Assembly (NCBI RefSeq): GCF_028372415.1
Contig: NW_027325120.1
Location: 377,501-441,500 of the forward strand
Origin: Notamacropus eugenii
Lineage: Eukaryota; Chordata; Mammalia; Diprotodontia; Macropodidae
Length of the DNA: 64,000 nt
Direction of reading: 5' to 3'
Shown here piece after piece: positions 1-10,640 of the stretch (positions within the stretch are counted from its first letter, which is position 1; every line of letters starts with the position of its first letter). Made by a program: the position numbers and the translations under genes. The notes under the pieces are model-generated. The model was not told the origin of the DNA and ran no database searches. It saw only the letters and a list, made by a program, of their open reading frames with translations.

Positions 1-490
1 TTGTAAGATAGGGAAGGAAATCGAAAAACCCAGAGGCCTGTAATATAGTACTCACATTGGTAGAGTTTATCCAAGGTACTGGTTACATGTACAGTGACGA
101 TCTAAGAGATGTTTGGAGAGATGAGTAGCAATCAGATTGTTCGGACGCCTGAGTTGTCAGTTTCCTAGGTCATTTCACCTCATGACTGTTATAAGCCCTG
201 CCCTTTCTACTCAAGCCTTCAAACAAGGGACAGGGCACCCTACCTACATTCTCACTTGGAGTTTTAGCTCCTTTCTTCACTAAGGTAACTGAGGGCTCCT
301 AAGTGGTCTTTCATTGATTCCCTTTCTCCACTCTTCAAAATTTCTCATTACATACATTGATTTTCTCCCCCTCTTCTCCTGCTTGAGACATCACTTGCCT
401 TTCTGCCAATCCCTCCATCTCTTCCAGGTGCATCCTCCCCACTTAGTTTGATTCATATCTCCTCCCCCTTCCTGTCTGAGTGCTGGCCCT
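1..490. other. Intergenic sequence, nothing recognised
   Basis: Mixed-composition non-coding DNA. No convincing coding frame, repeat family or RNA gene was seen here. Confidence 0.5.
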
Positions 491-499
491 GTGGGAATG

Positions 500-615
500 A
501 GGAAGAAGTAGGCTCACATCCCAGGTCCAGGGCTTACTAGGTATGAGACCACAGGTGTGTCTCTGAGCCTCAGTTTTCTCTTCTGTGAAATGAAACCGGT
601 AACCATATCAGGACT
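500..615 (+). repeat. MIR-type CORE-SINE fragment
   Basis: The stretch follows the MIR/THER core layout in order: a remnant of the 'ggttcaaatccca' part, 'gggcttacta', then 'gagcctcagttttc' followed by 'tctgtgaaatg'. These are landmarks of the mammalian CORE-SINE family. It is a short, diverged and therefore old copy. Subfamily was not assigned. Confidence 0.6.
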
Positions 616-1795
616 TCCTACTGAAGGGGGTGGTTGTGATAACAGTATGGAAAGGATAGTTTGCCAGCCTCGGGGTTCCATCAGTGCCAGTTGTTCCTGT
701 GATGATCATTTTCAGTCTTTCTGTCTCCAGTCCTTTCTCTCCATGTACAGTCTCATCTCTCTAATTTGGTTGCCTAGGAGACACGCCTAGGGTCTCCAGA
801 TCTGCCTCTTTCTCCTCCTTTGCCCTGGACGGGGCAGGCGGAATGGTGTTGGTGATTCTCATTGGAAGGTGGATGAGTGACCGCAGTGGGGGCTGCTACA
901 GGCTGCAATGTTTCCAAGGTAGAGGCAGAGAGGAGCTAGGATCAGGAGAAAGAGAATGGATGGATGAAAAAAGTGCCCCTCTGGCCAAGGTTTTCTGAAG
1001 CTGGTGAGAGAGAAGTCGGGATCCTGGAGGTTGGGGTTGTAATAATCTGATTCCTCACTGCCCTTCCCCAACTTTATTCTGCATTCTCTCTCTTTTTTCT
1101 CGTCCCCCGCTTTCATCTTCCTGCCTTTCTCTTTTTCCCCATTAGCTGGTTTTTCTCCTTTTTCTCCTCCATCTTTACTTCTCTTCCACCTCTTTTCCCC
1201 TTCCTGTTATTCCTCTCCCATATGGCCTTCTCCATCTCCCTCTTACAATTATCTGCTTCTTTCTTCTCCTCCTTCCCTTTCCCTCTCTTTTTTCCCCTTC
1301 TCTATCCATTCCCCTGCCTCTTGGAATTCTGAACGTCTTCTAAGTTCCAGACCACATGAAGCTTTTACCTATCTGGGAATAGCTAGATGGTGATGGAGTT
1401 GGAAATAGTAAGGGAGTCAAGGTCCTTGTGAAATCCCCCTGAGGCCTATTTTTTGAAGCTGATTTTGAATTTCACAGTTGTCACCTCCTCAAGAGATGGA
1501 GGCTTTATGATGTTCTATAGCCCTATTTTCTGGGTTCCTCCAGTTGCTGCTGAAGGTGATATTATGGATTCGACTTACATCTGGTCAACAAAAACCAACA
1601 AGGTGACTGGGGTGAGTGGCGAAAGACAAAACTCCAAAGTTGTGCGATGCTACCCTCCCTGCCTTAGGTAGATATAATCCTGGATTTTTGCAACCCTGTA
1701 AGTGCCTGACACGGCTGTATGTGACCCTGGATTTGGTGTAGGGAAGACTAGCTGGGTCTCCCACTGGACCATAGACTGAGAACTATAGGGGAGCT
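616..1795. other. Intergenic sequence with a polypyrimidine tract
   Basis: No gene recognised. About 1045-1330 is strongly pyrimidine-rich on the + strand (runs of TCTTTCTCC and CCTTTCCC type). Short open frames here show no domain, and their composition looks non-coding. Confidence 0.5.
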
Positions 1796-1799
1796 CTGA

Positions 1800-1945
1800 G
1801 TGCATTTAGTCTGCCTCTTCCTCTCCGACCCTCAATTTTTCAAATGAGGAGCTGAAGCCCTGGAAAGTTAAGTCCCTTGCCCAGTTGAGCCAGCCCAATC
1901 AGACCAGCCCTCAAACCTGAACCTCTGCGTCCCGGCCAGGCCAAT
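1800..1945 (+). repeat. CORE-SINE (MIR/THER-like) fragment
   Basis: The order 'catttagtctgcctc', 'caaatgaggagctgaagccc', 'aagttaagtcccttgccca' matches the central and 3' part of the mammalian CORE-SINE layout (lower threshold of counts, gaggaaactgag, gttaagtgacttgccca). It is a diverged copy on the + strand. Confidence 0.6.
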
Positions 1946-1949
1946 TTTT

Positions 1950-2810
1950 CCATCTCGGCTCCTTTCCTTAACATTCCCGATTCTAGTTTGGACTTGGGTT
2001 TGAGATGGAGGGTAAAAAGAAACAGGAACAGTTGATGATGGGGACCACAAACAAATTTCCCTTTTTCTTTGCCAAGAAGGAATGGAGACGATCCCTTTTA
2101 TACTATGCTGTTTTCAATCTCAGTCTACTTCTTAGCTGTGGGAAGGTTGTTGCACTTTCAGTACAGAAATTCCCTCCACCTGAGGAAGGTAACCACTCAG
2201 CTCGAATTATCCTGGGAGAAAAGTGCCTTTGGTGCTAAACAATGATCAACTATACTACCTCTGCAATCACAAGTAGACAAATTTCCAGGAGACTTTGTCT
2301 TTGCACATTAGTGTTAAATCAGGCTTACTCTGTCTTCATGATGAGGAAACAATACCACGGTAGATCCATTTTTTTTCTACAAATATTCAGACAAACACCA
2401 TTTGTTTTAGAAGTTTAGTTTTAATTTATTTCGATAATGTAATCCACTTTCACATTCCCTAATGCTTAAGAAATAAAAGAAAAACTCAGTCATAACTTAT
2501 CATGTAATTGTTGTCCCAGGCTTTTTTCTAAAAAAATAATTATATTTGAATTAAATGTTGTAACTATGAATGTTGTTATAGTCTCTCATTATTCTCTTGT
2601 TAATGAGGATACTCTTTGTTAAAAGGTGTCTATCATTTTGATGTAGGTGAATACACATCCTAAGAAATGTAGAAGAGTTTTGGCTGCCTATTCAAAAGAA
2701 TTATTATAAAAACGGCTTATTCCAGACATGGTCTCCTCATTACTGTCACTCTCAGCTGCATGATTTGATGTTCAATTTGCGGGGCTCATGTGTCTAAATC
2801 TGGACCTAAA

Positions 2811-2811
<1 letters not shown>
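1950..2811. other. Intergenic sequence, nothing recognised
   Basis: AT-leaning non-coding sequence leading up to the left edge of the palindrome. No counterpart of it is seen outside the right arm. Confidence 0.5.

Positions 2812-2850
<39 letters not shown>
2812..2850 (+). repeat. (CA)n microsatellite at the palindrome edge
   Basis: About 39 bp of near-perfect CA dinucleotides. It lies exactly where homology with the right arm stops: the right arm has only a short GT remnant at 48411-48420 in the mirrored place. It therefore marks the outer boundary of the left arm. Confidence 0.9.
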
Positions 2851-2853
<3 letters not shown>

Positions 2854-2902
2854 CATCATGGAAGGTTGTGCAAATATGGACCCTCTCTCCTCATGACCCC
2901 CA

Positions 2903-3115
2903 ATACAACCTACAGTGTGCCAGGCACTATGCTAATCACTCTACAATTACCATCTCATTTGAAATAATGCTCTCATTATCTCCATTTATTCCATTTGAGG
3001 GCATGGAGACACAGGATGAGTTAGTGACTTGGCCAAAGTGATGCAGCTAGGAATTGTGTGAGACCAAATTTCACTCTCGGCTCAGGACTCTGTTCCCTGA
3101 CCCACCCAGATGCCA
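2903..3115 (+). repeat. MIR/MIR3-type SINE in left arm
   Basis: Shows 'gtgccaggcactatgctaa', 'tctcatttg', 'tatctccattta', 'ggagacacaggatgagttag', 'tgacttggccaaagt' and 'cagctaggaattgtg' in the order of the MIR consensus. The same SINE copy is present in reverse at about 48150-48350, so it inserted before the arms were duplicated. Confidence 0.75.
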
Positions 3116-3430
3116 CTAACAAGAGAGACTTGTCAAAATTGGGATAACAACCCAGGCCTTCCTACAAACCATGTTGGTGTATGGTTGAATGAACCCTGAA
3201 AATCACTGCAACTCAATATATGTTCAAGTACAGATTCGTATCGTGGCATTTCGGACTCTTTTCAAGGACTTCAGTGTGACTATTAAGTAATTCTTAGTTC
3301 TAAGGACCTAATATGTCTGATTCATGATACCCAAGCTTGCAAGAACAATTCTTTTTCTTCTTCCTCTGATAAGGGCTTTCAAACTCTTTTCAAAAATGGG
3401 TCAGAGATGATTTTGATTTTTTATACCATC

Positions 3431-4180
3431 AAGGTTTCACCTCATTTTCCTCCCCATCCCTCTTTCAGAGAACAATATAACAAAGAGTATATAACAAACA
3501 GTATGCTTACATTTTTCTTGTATTGTTGCTGTTGATAACAAATCTCTAACAATATCAAATAACATCAAGGAAATGGTGGGCTTCCATTTTATTTCCCCAT
3601 ACGACTTCAATACTTTCTGGTCTATCTCCATTTCATATAGTCATTATTTGTGGTTTTATACCCCTTTATGATATTAAAAAAATATTCCTCCATAACTTTA
3701 ATTGGTTGGGTTTATAGAATATGTGAGTGTTTTCCATTGTCAAAGGCTTTTTAGTCGTCCAATGAGATAGTTATGTGGCTTAGGTAATTTTCATTTTGAA
3801 TATGAAGAACCATTTTGAGCGTTTTCCTCATGTTGAATCATCCTTGCATACTTGACATAAATCCAAATTCTCCACAAGAAATGACGTCTTGGGTGACTGA
3901 TTGCAGTCTGTTTGACAGGATATTATTTAAATTTTTTGAATAACTTTCCATACATGATATTGGCAATTAGTTCCGCTTTTTTTCCTTCCTTGGATTACTT
4001 ATTATGAGTCTTTTTGTTCCATGAAAGGTTTCTTATTGAGAATAACTTTTGTGTTATGGGTACTAATTCTTCTTTTAAACACTTGGTAGAATTCTGTTAA
4101 ACTACAAAAACCTGGAGGTTTCTCATCCCCTCCCCACTGGTAATTCCTTTACACTAAATTCTATTTCTTTTCATCAGTAG
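3431..4180 (-). mobile_element. Old L1 ORF2 reverse-transcriptase fragment (left arm)
   Basis: Read on the minus strand, broken frames recall the L1 ORF2 reverse-transcriptase region. The clearest piece ends near 3437 and carries a segment like PTISLMLFDIV followed by LLSTATIQEK, comparable to the L1 'GCPLSPLLFNIVLEVLA.AIRQEK' stretch. A preceding piece resembles the 'I.Y.I.RLKSL' part. There are many stops and frame changes. A reverse-complement copy with matching decay lies at about 47080-47830, so this fossil predates the inverted duplication. Assignment to the L1 clade is by motif only. Confidence 0.6.
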
Positions 4181-4186
4181 GGGTTT

Positions 4187-4200
4187 AAGATCGATGTTTG
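4187..4200 (+). repeat. Target-site duplication, left copy (NSMCE3 retrocopy)
   Basis: AAGATCGATGTTTG immediately precedes the retrocopy. It pairs with AAGATCAATATTTG at 5748-5761 (two mismatches). The uninterrupted site AAGATCCATGTTTG is present on the minus strand of the right arm at 47060-47073. Confidence 0.85.
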
Positions 4201-5747
4201 GACCAGTCGCAGACTGACTGGGGGGGGCTCAGCAGCATCCATCCTTCTGTCCAAGGCTTTTCTGAGAGAGCCAGCCACCCCAAACCATCCTGCTGTTGCG
4301 GTCCCAAAGGAAGCTTCTTGATCCCCTGGGGTTCGTTCCAAGTGGGGATCAGTATGTCACAGAAAAAGAAAGTCTGAGGCCTTCCCTGCACTGGCAGTGG
4401 CGGCGATGATGACGGCAGTGATGACAATGGTGGCGGTGCCAGCTGCAGCGACCCGAGCGGCAGTCGCGATGAAAGCAAGGTCCCCAGCACCATCGGGGGC
4501 GGCCTCTGCTTCAGCAAGGCCCAAGTCCAGGCGCTGGCCCAGGACCCAGCCCAGGCGGGCCCGTCGCAGGTAGACGATGACGTCATGGAGGAGGCAGAGT
4601 GCGAGGAGCCTAGGCCCGCAGCGACCCCGCCAATGCCGTCCACCTCATCGTCGTCATCGTCGTCTTCCTCCCAGGCCCAGAAGCCGGCCAAGCTCCCCGA
4701 GGCCCAGATTCAGCAGAAGGTGAACGAGCTGGTGCAGTTCCTGCTGGTGAAGGAACAGAAGAAAGTGCCTATACCCCAGGCCAACATGGTGAAGACCATC
4801 CTGCAGGACCTGGCCTCGCTGATCATCGAGCCCGAAGGCCACACGTTGGAGGAGGTCTTTGGCCTGCAGCTCAAGGAGGTAGAGCAGAAGCACCATGCCT
4901 ACATTCTCATCTACAAGCTGGAGCACCTGGAGGGCAACGGCATGAAGAACGAAGAAGGCGTGGCCACGATGGGCCTGCTCATGGTCATCCTGAGCCTCAC
5001 CTTCATGAAGGGCAACTTGGCCTCGGAGTCCCTGGTCTGGGAGGTGCTCAAGAAGCTGCGGGTGGATCCAGAGAAGAGGCACAACACCTTCGGGGACGTG
5101 AAGAAGCTGGTCACGGATAAGTTTGTTCACCAGAAGTATTTGGAGTACAATCGAGTCCCCCACACTGACCCTCCCTAGCACGAGTTCCTCTGGGGACTCA
5201 GACCTGCCCAAGAGACCAGCAACATGCAAGTGCTTCGCTTTGTGGCAAAGACCCAGTATCGGGAGCCTTGGAGCTGGGTGTCCCAGTATAACGAAGCCCT
5301 CCAAGATGAAGTGGCATCAGCTTCTGCCTCTGCTTCATCTAGCAACTAAATCATTTATGCCAGTTTCAGGTACCAGCAAGCATTTTATACGCTGGTATCA
5401 AGAGAGCAGAAATTCCCCAAGTTTTGATAGCATATTTGCATATGAACCACAGGCTCCCTTTTACCCTTCATGGTCCAACATGATTCAACATTCTCCTTCT
5501 CTGAACCTGATCCAGGGACTCTGTGGACAGACCTTCCTGAATTGAACCACTACTTCCTCTTCCAAACCGGCCAAAGACTTTAATACATACCCATTGCTTC
5601 ATGGACCTGTCCTCCCTTAGATCTGGGTGAGCTTTCCTAGCCTTGGACCCCTCCTCAGAGAGGAGTATTAGACTCTCTCAAACGTGCAAAGCCCGTGTTT
5701 TTCCTTTTTATTTTTCAGTTATTAAATTTCATCTGCATTCAAAAAAA
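4201..5747 (+). pseudogene. NSMCE3: Processed MAGE-family retrocopy, NSMCE3-like
   Basis: Intronless cDNA copy of a MAGE gene closest to NSMCE3, the MAGE subunit of the SMC5/6 complex. The parental frame probably opens at ATG 4354 and ends at TAA 5347-5349 (331 codons; human NSMCE3 has about 304). A Ser/acidic/Gly-rich N-terminus leads to a MAGE homology domain from about 4711, with KVNELVQFLLVKEQKKVPI, GLLMVILSLTFMKGN and KYLEYNRVPHTDP. Two in-frame stops break it: TGA 4375-4377 at codon 8 and TAG 5176-5178, which removes the last 57 residues including the conserved EFLWG and RFVAK motifs. The internal ATG 4585 opens a 197-residue remnant. A 5' leader of about 150 bp, ATTAAA, an A tract and target-site duplications mark retroposition. 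It is GC-rich in AT-rich surroundings. Another MAGE as parent cannot be excluded. Confidence 0.82.
5721..5726 (+). terminator. Polyadenylation signal of the retrocopied mRNA
   Basis: ATTAAA, a common variant of AATAAA, lies 14 bases before a run of nine A (5741-5749). This is the arrangement expected of a copied mRNA 3' end. Confidence 0.75.
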
Positions 5748-5761
5748 AAGATCAATATTTG
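5748..5761 (+). repeat. Target-site duplication, right copy (NSMCE3 retrocopy)
   Basis: AAGATCAATATTTG directly follows the A tract. The sequence after it ('ctttctgccagtgtgg') continues the arm exactly as in the right arm, where no insertion is present. Confidence 0.85.
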
Positions 5762-7470
5762 CTTTCTGCCAGTGTGGTATCTGACGTTTTTGAAAGTGTT
5801 CATCTTGGTGTTTTGCTGTATCGGTTTTTATTTGTTTTGTTTTGTTTTGCTTTTGTCATATCGATAAACTAAATTAACTGATTAGTCTTTTAATTACTCT
5901 GATTTCATTGTGACTCTCCCTTGCCCTAGCACCAAGTACTGTGCTAAACATTGGGGATGAGAAGAAAAATAAGACCATACCTGGTTTGAAGTAGTTTAAG
6001 TTGTGCATGTGAAAGTTTGGCTTAAAGAGGCAAAAAGGGTAGGTGGCATATTAATTACTATTGCTTATTCTCTTTAAGTTTGCGAACATGTATATACATG
6101 GAGCCACATTCTAATTCTGAATGTCTGACTAAAAGAATGATAAGACTTCAGTACGTTTTCGGATAGTCCCAACTTAGGGTGTGTGTACTACACTAATTCA
6201 TGATCTATTTATGTTTAACCTTATTATGAGAAAGGAGTTTTGGTAACTGAATAGGTTTTAAATACAATAAGGTAAGAGAATTGACAAGGTGTCCACTGAA
6301 ACTGCAACACAGGATATCTGTGACTCCTTTACAACTAACATGATGTAATGTGGTATATATACATAAAATATTAAGGCATTAAGAGTCCCATTATTCAAAA
6401 TAGTGACTTGGGTTAAAACTCCTTGTCCTGATTGGTCATAAATAGAGGAAAATGCTCTTCTTAGCTCCATGTGGCTTTGAAGTTGTTGACAGAAAAAGAG
6501 GAATTCTCTGAGTTTCCTCGGAGAGCAAAGTGGATGTCTGTTAGGTGGAGGTCTTTCTTCTGGTTCATTGATTCAGCCTTTAACCCTTATTGTGGTTCAA
6601 ATGATCTGAAATGATTATCATGCCGTCCTTTGTGTGAAAGGCATGTGGACGGTGCGGTTTGTAGACCAAAGAAGATATACAATACTTCAGTCTTCCTCAG
6701 GGCACGGGAAGAGAGGCTCTAATAACTCTTCCTTTCTTGACCAGGGACAGACACTAACCCCTGCTTCTAGAGTAGGCGGTGCAGATGGAGAGAAAATAAT
6801 CATGGACAACATAATTTTGTTTATCAAGGTGTTGGTGAATTGTAGGCAATAGTCAGCCCTAGTCATGCCCTTATTAAAATATGTATAGGGCCCCTAGGCC
6901 TGACCCAGAATGTGTGGAAACACCAGAGTGGGCCAAAGATTCCTATAGGGAACCAGATAAGTTATTTGATAAATAGTCGAGAACATTAGGTATGTTTGTG
7001 GAGGTTCAGGCTGCATTTGAAAAGAAGGTCTTGAGAGCTCTCCATATCTAAGTGGTTTGGGATTTTTCTCAACTGTTTTCTGAAGTAAAGGCACTAAGCA
7101 GAAGGTCCAATTCTTTGAGACCTAGTCTGCCTCATAGAGAGAGTGGGGCAATGGGAGAAGGCAGTGTTTTTCCCCTCTGGTTGGACTTCCTTAGAGATAG
7201 ACAACCAATGCAGGGCAATCGAAAACATGCAAGAGGAGTAGGCTGCAAGGGTATCGAGGTACGGACCATAATGCTGGTACAGGGCAACTCGCTAAAACTA
7301 AACTAAAGCTACCAAAGATTTATGTAACCAGTGTTAGGTACCTAATGGTCGCAGGTAGGGAGGGAACTATTCTTTGTGCAGACCTGGTCAGGATTCTTGG
7401 GAAAACTGTCTACATCTGATGTCGTCATTTTTTAGGCCCCTTCAAAAGTGGGGGGCAAGTTTTCCTTCTA
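5762..7470. other. Non-satellite part of left arm, no gene recognised
   Basis: AT-leaning DNA shared with the right arm. It contains a short TTTTG microsatellite at about 5831-5849, mirrored at 46971-46990. A 72-codon open frame at 6634-6852 has an equal-length partner at 45943-46161. About 15 residue differences come from only slightly more base changes, so there is no sign of protein conservation. No domain or family was recognised. Confidence 0.5.
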
Positions 7471-7480
7471 ATCAACTGGA

Positions 7481-7852
7481 TACTCAAATTCCAATTAAAA
7501 ATTGCAATTACACATTCCACTTTCATATTCAAATTTCAATTATAAATTCCGATTAAATTCAGATTCCAAATTCCAATTCCAATTCAAACTTCCAATTCCA
7601 AATTTCCATTTCAAATTCCAATTCCACATACCAATTCCAAATTTCACTTCCAACTTGCATTTCCAAATTCCAATTCCAAACTCCATTTCAAATTCCATCT
7701 CCAAATTCCTATTCCATACTCTTATTTCAAATTCGAACTGTAAATTCCAATTCCAAATTCTAATTTTAAATTCTTATTCTAAATTCCTATTCCAAATTCC
7801 TTTTCCATACTCAAATTTCAATTCCAAATCCAAATTCTAGTTCCAAATTCCT
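7481..7852 (+). repeat. AATTCC-type hexamer satellite, outer left block
   Basis: Degenerate tandem AATTCC/AAATTCC units. The junction with the arm matches the mirrored junction at about 45335: the first about 100 bp of satellite on both sides still align, with shared phrases such as 'aattacacatt'. Confidence 0.9.
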
Positions 7853-7864
7853 ATTGAATATTTT
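7853..7864 (+). repeat. Target-site duplication of HAL1 copy A (left)
   Basis: ATTGAATATTTT pairs with ATTCAATATTTT at 10629-10640 (one mismatch in 12), bracketing the minus-strand element. Confidence 0.7.
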
Positions 7865-8861
7865 TTTTATTTAAATTTATTTATTTAACTTTTAACATTC
7901 ATTTTAACAAAATTTTGGGTTCCAAGTTTTCTCCCCTTTTGTCCCCTCCCCCCCAAACACCAAGCATTCTTATTGCCCATATGCCTAATCTGCTCTCTCT
8001 TCTATCATCCCTCTCTGCCCTTGTCTCCGTCTTCTCTTTTGTCCTGTAGGGCCAGATAACTTTCTATACCCCTTTACCTGTATTTCTTATTTCCTAGTGG
8101 CAAGAACATTACTCGACAGTTGATCCTAACACTTTGAGTTCCAACTTCTTTACCTCCCTCCCTCTCCATCCCTTCCCTTTGGAAGGCAACCAATTCAATA
8201 TAGGCCAAAGCTGTGTGGTTTTGCAAATGACTTCCATATGAGTTGTGTTGTATAAGACTAACTATATTTCCCCCCATCCTATCCTGTCCCCCATTACTTC
8301 TATTCTCTTTTGATCCTATCCCTCTCCATGTGTGTCGACCTCAAATTGCTCCCTCCTCCCCATGCCCTCCCTTTCATCATCCCCTCTCCACCCTGCTTAT
8401 CCCCTTATCCCCCACTTTCCTGTATTGTAAGATAGGTTTTCATAGCAAAATGAGTGTACATTTTATTCCTTCCTTTCCTCGAACGTGATGAGAATAAACT
8501 TCATATTTTCCTCTCACCTCCCCTCTTTATCCCTCCACTAATGAGTCTTTTGCTTGCCTCTTTTATGAGAGATAATTTGCCCCATTCAATTTCTCCCTTT
8601 CTCCTCCCAATATATTTCTCTCTCACTGCTTGATTTCATTTTTTAAAGATATGATCCTATCCTCTTCAATTCACTCTGTGCACTCTGTCATTATGTGTGT
8701 ATGCGTGTATGCATGTGTGTGTGTGTAATCCCACCCAGTACCCAGATACTGAAATGTTTCAAGAATTACAAATATTGTCTTTCCATGTAGGAATGTAAAC
8801 AGTTCAACTTTAGTAAGTCCCTTATGACTTTTCTTTGCTGTTCACCTTTTCATGCTTCTCT

Positions 8862-9949
8862 TCATTCTTGTGTTTGAAAGTCAAATTTTCTTTTCAGCTC
8901 TGGTCTTTTCATCAAGAATGCTTGCAAATCCTCTATTTCATTGAAAGACCAATTTTTCCCCTGAAGTATTCCACTCAGTTTTGCTGGGTAGGTGATTCTT
9001 GCTTTTATTCCTAGTTCCTTTGACTTCTGGAACATCCTATTCCATGCCCTTCGTTCCCTTAATGTAGAAGCTGCTAGATCTTTTGTTATCCTGATTATAT
9101 TTCCACAATACTTGAATTGTTTCTTTCTAGTTGTTTGCAATATTTTCTCCTTGACCATTGAACTCTGGAATTCGGCCACAATGTTCCTAGGAGTTTCTAT
9201 TTTTGGATCTCTTTCAGGTGGTGTTCTGTGAATTCCTTGAATATTGATTTTGCTCTCTGGTTCTAGAATTTCAGGGCAGTTTTCCTTGATAATTTCATGA
9301 AAGATGATGTCTAGGCTTTTCTTTTGATCATGGCTTTCAGGTAGTCCCATAATTTTCAAATTGTCTCTCCTGGATCTATTTTCCAGGTCAGTTGTTTTTC
9401 CAATGAGATATTTCAAATTATCTTCCATTTTTTCATTCTTTTGGTTTTGTTTTGTGATTTCTTGGTTCCTCATAAAGTCCTTAGCCTCCATCTGTGCCAT
9501 TCTAATTTTGAAAGAACTATTTTCTTCAGTGAGCTTTTGAATCTCCTTTTCCATTTGGCTAATTCTGCTTTTGAAAGCATTCTTCTCCTCATTGGCTTTT
9601 TGAACCTCTTTTGCCAATTGAGTTAGGCTAGTTTTCAAGGTGTTATTTTCTTCAGCATTTTTTGGGTCTCCTTTAGCAGGGTGCTGAACTGCTGTTCATG
9701 CTTTGACTTCAAGTCTCTCATTTCTCTTCTCAACTTTTCCTCCACCTCTCTAACTTGATTTTCAAAATTCTTTTTGAGGTCTTCCATGGCCTGAGCCCAT
9801 TGGGTGGGCTGGGACACAGAAGCCTTGACTTCTGTGTCTTTGCCTGATGGTAAGCATTGTTCTTCCTCATCAGAAAGGAAGAGAGGAAATGGCTGTTCAC
9901 CAAGAAAGTAACCTTCTATAGTCTTATTTCTTTTCCCTTTTCTGGGCAT
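8862..9949 (-). pseudogene. HAL1 ORF1 protein gene, copy A (one frameshift)
   Basis: Encodes the L1 ORF1-type RNA-binding chaperone, normally a trimer that coats the element RNA in cytoplasmic particles. The N-terminus MPRKGKRNKTIEGYFLGEQ is followed by a charged coiled coil (about residues 50-150, heptad-like KEVQKANEEKNAFKSR) and then the RRM and C-terminal domains (NLKIMGLPESHDQKKSLDII, KEKILQTTRKKQFKY). Total length is about 362 codons. The frame is continuous except for one shift near 9645-9655, in an A run that has one A fewer than copy C; the downstream part opens at 9638. It is the least damaged ORF1 in the window. Confidence 0.85.
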
Positions 9950-10607
9950 TTTCCCAGCCAGTGACTTGACCTCTGAATATTCTCCTCACACCCACCTCGC
10001 CTCCTGATCCTCCCAGCCAGCACTTGGGGGTCTGAGATTCAACTGCTGCTCCCCAGCCTCGGGGCTTCGGCAGGGACAGGGCTGCTATTCAGTGTGAGAT
10101 TAAGTTCAGGTGTTGAGGTCGGGGTAGGGCCGCCTCTCAGGCTCAGTTCCCTCAGGGAGTTTATGCAGAGACCTTCAACAATGGATCCAGGCTCCTGCCT
10201 GCTTCGGGAACCCTTGTCTGCTGCTGCCTCAGCTTCTGCCTCCCGAGGGGGCCTGAGTTATGGGGGCACCACACTCCCCTCTCGACCCCCCAAAGAGACC
10301 CTTTCAGCGACCCCCGTCACCTGTGGGTGGGGGTACCTGTGCGGCCACTGGAGATCCCGTCCCTGAAGCCTGCTCGGATCTGTTCCTCTTGGTGCCACGG
10401 CCGCGGCAGGGCTGGGCTGGGCTGGGCTCTGCGTCTGCAGCATGATGGACCTTTTCGGCGTGGTTTGCAGGTCCCTCTGGAACAGAAATCTCCTTCACTC
10501 CACTGTTCTGTGTCCTCACTGTTCCAGAATTTGCTGTGAGTTACTTTATACAGATGTTCTATGGGTTGTGGGTTCGGAGCTATCTGTATGGCCGTCTTTC
10601 TACTCTG

Positions 10608-10616
10608 CCATCTTGG
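10608..10616 (-). promoter_or_regulatory. YY1-type motif at HAL1 copy A 5' end
   Basis: CCATCTTGG on the + strand is CCAAGATGG in element orientation, about 12-20 bases from the element's first base. In human L1 a YY1 site at the same place directs the transcription start. Function in HAL1 is inferred by analogy. Confidence 0.55.
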
Positions 10617-10628
10617 CTCCACCCCCCC

Positions 10629-10640
10629 ATTCAATATTTT
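10629..10640 (+). repeat. Target-site duplication of HAL1 copy A (right)
   Basis: ATTCAATATTTT, partner of the copy at 7853-7864; it lies just outside the element's 5' end. Confidence 0.7.

Larger units (their letters stand above)
2851..7480 (+). repeat. Left arm of large inverted repeat
   Basis: This arm is the reverse complement of 45335-48412. Matched landmarks include 2880-3060 with 48230-48385, 3437-3631 with 47617-47823, 4121-4203 with 47057-47137, 6634-6852 with 45943-46161, and 7430-7480 with 45335-45380. Sampled stretches differ at about 5-14% of positions by eye. Removing the 1.56 kb NSMCE3 retrocopy leaves about 3.07 kb, the same length as the right arm (3.08 kb). Homology runs on into the hexamer arrays at the inner edge, so the arms are only the non-satellite part of a larger inverted duplication. 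Confidence 0.92.
7865..10628 (-). mobile_element. Half-L1 (HAL1) retrotransposon, copy A
   Basis: A minus-strand non-LTR element of about 2.76 kb. In element order it has a GC-rich, CpG-bearing 5' leader (10628 down to about 9950), ORF1 (9949-8862), and a long 3' region with a CA/GT microsatellite near 8697-8727, purine-rich tracts, and an A-rich tail (T-rich at 7865-7885 on the + strand). No ORF2 follows ORF1, the defining property of HAL1 elements, which depend on L1 ORF2 supplied in trans. The 5' end carries the CCAAGATGGC motif and a target-site duplication brackets the element, so it looks full length. It inserted into the AATTCC array about 380 bp inside the arm boundary. The mirrored site near 45 kb is empty. 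Confidence 0.87.

Noticed and set aside
4654-5304. 216-codon minus-strand open frame opposite the MAGE copy
   Set aside because: It is the antisense shadow of the GC-rich NSMCE3-like frame and shows no known domain.
5880-7330. Possible LTR or other retroviral remnant in the arm
   Set aside because: No terminal TG...CA pair, primer-binding site or viral protein similarity could be supported; left as unassigned DNA.
7502-7840. 112-codon open frame rich in Asn, Ser, Phe and Gln, and many like it in 10.6-20.5 and 35.9-45.3 kb
   Set aside because: A hexamer satellite repeats in frame, so stop-free frames with two-residue periods arise without coding. No start context, domain or conservation is visible.
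8992-9231. Open frame opposite HAL1 ORF1, with relatives at 34156-34404 and 38730-38978 (antisense)
   Set aside because: The similarity between copies only reflects the ORF1 sequence on the other strand.
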